From positions 1 through 8,091 of the forward strand of contig CAMDRY010000128.1 in NCBI GenBank assembly GCA_945906975.1: a stretch of 8,091 nucleotides of DNA. Reading direction: 5' to 3'. Source of the stretch: Bordetella parapertussis (GTDB taxonomy: Bacteria; Pseudomonadota; Gammaproteobacteria; Burkholderiales; SG8-39). The notes beneath the pieces are model-generated. The model was not told the DNA's origin. It did no database searches and was given only the letters and a program-made list of their open reading frames with translations. The translations under genes and the position numbers were made by a program. Shown piece by piece: positions 7,914 through 8,091 of this stretch; the stretch's first letter is position 1, and every line of letters starts with the position of its first letter.

Positions 7914-8091
7914 TATGGCCGTGCGCACCTTTTCAGCCGTACCCACGGGCACCGTTGATTTGTCCACAATAAGCCGATACTCACCCATGGTGCGCCCGAT
8001 GTTGCGCGCGGCAGCAACGACATACTTCAAGTCGGCGGAGCCATCCTCGCCCGACGGGGTGCCTACGGCGATAAACTGCACCTCGCCAAAG
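7914..8091 (-). pseudogene. ugd: Partial second copy of ugd, cut at codon 134 and by the window edge
   Basis: This segment encodes the equivalent of residues 76-134 of the intact Ugd, on the same strand. At the DNA level 173 of 178 bases match 7287-7464; at the protein level 57 of 59 residues match (D89 becomes G, I100 becomes V). Three of the five differences are synonymous. Homology stops abruptly after the isoleucine codon at 7914-7916, and the next bases belong to the lapB tail. The copy lacks everything after the Rossmann half, including K210 and C266, so it cannot be an active dehydrogenase alone. The frame runs on openly past 7914 into the intact ugd and also off the right edge, so the true 5' end is not visible. 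It may be a real tandem duplication or an assembly join. Confidence 0.88.

Noticed and set aside
6366..8081. A single 571-residue protein starting at GTG 8081
   Set aside because: That GTG is an internal valine codon of the partial ugd copy (V79 in the intact gene), and the frame is still open at the window edge, so 8081 is not a real start. The intact Ugd starts at TTG 7688.
7780..8091. Insertion sequence or integrated element at the right edge
   Set aside because: No transposase, terminal inverted repeats, integrase or tRNA attachment site is visible; all the extra sequence is explained by ugd and lapB fragments.

Overview
The window looks like chromosomal DNA from a Gram-negative bacterium, most likely a betaproteobacterium. 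Reasons: moderately GC-rich coding DNA, a cluster for lipopolysaccharide (LPS) core heptose synthesis, a stand-alone heptose kinase (HldA) without the nucleotidyltransferase domain it is fused to in enterobacteria, and the order ugd-hldA-hldD-cysM. Lineage is inferred from family recognition and gene order only.

Layout: positions 1-407 hold no convincing gene and lead into the only plus-strand gene, a YccA-like Bax-inhibitor-1 family membrane protein (408-1118). A perfect 12-bp hairpin flanked by A and T runs (1140-1166) ends this gene and the convergent minus-strand genes. On the minus strand, reading from the right edge leftward, come ugd (UDP-glucose 6-dehydrogenase, TTG start), hldA (heptose-7-phosphate kinase), hldD (ADP-heptose epimerase) and cysM (cysteine synthase B), spaced 10, 25 and 59 bp apart, so probably one operon. 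After a 137-bp gap come a PolB-like 3'-5' exonuclease gene and rlmD (23S rRNA m5U methyltransferase), 5 bp apart.

How they work together: HldA and HldD act in the ADP-L-glycero-D-manno-heptose pathway for LPS inner core. Ugd supplies UDP-glucuronate for surface polysaccharide or sugar modification. CysM makes cysteine (or S-sulfocysteine). The exonuclease and RlmD are nucleic-acid housekeeping enzymes.

The unusual part is the right edge. Positions 7914-8091 are a second copy, 173 of 178 bases identical, of codons 76-134 of the intact ugd, same strand and same reading frame, displaced by exactly 627 bp. The copy stops abruptly and is joined to the last 43 codons of a lapB (yciM) gene: its CxxC...CxxC zinc ribbon and stop codon lie just upstream of the intact ugd. 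The simplest reading is a 627-bp tandem duplication spanning the lapB end and the ugd start, or an assembly chimera at a contig end. I found no mobile element, CRISPR array, RNA gene or clearly new system.
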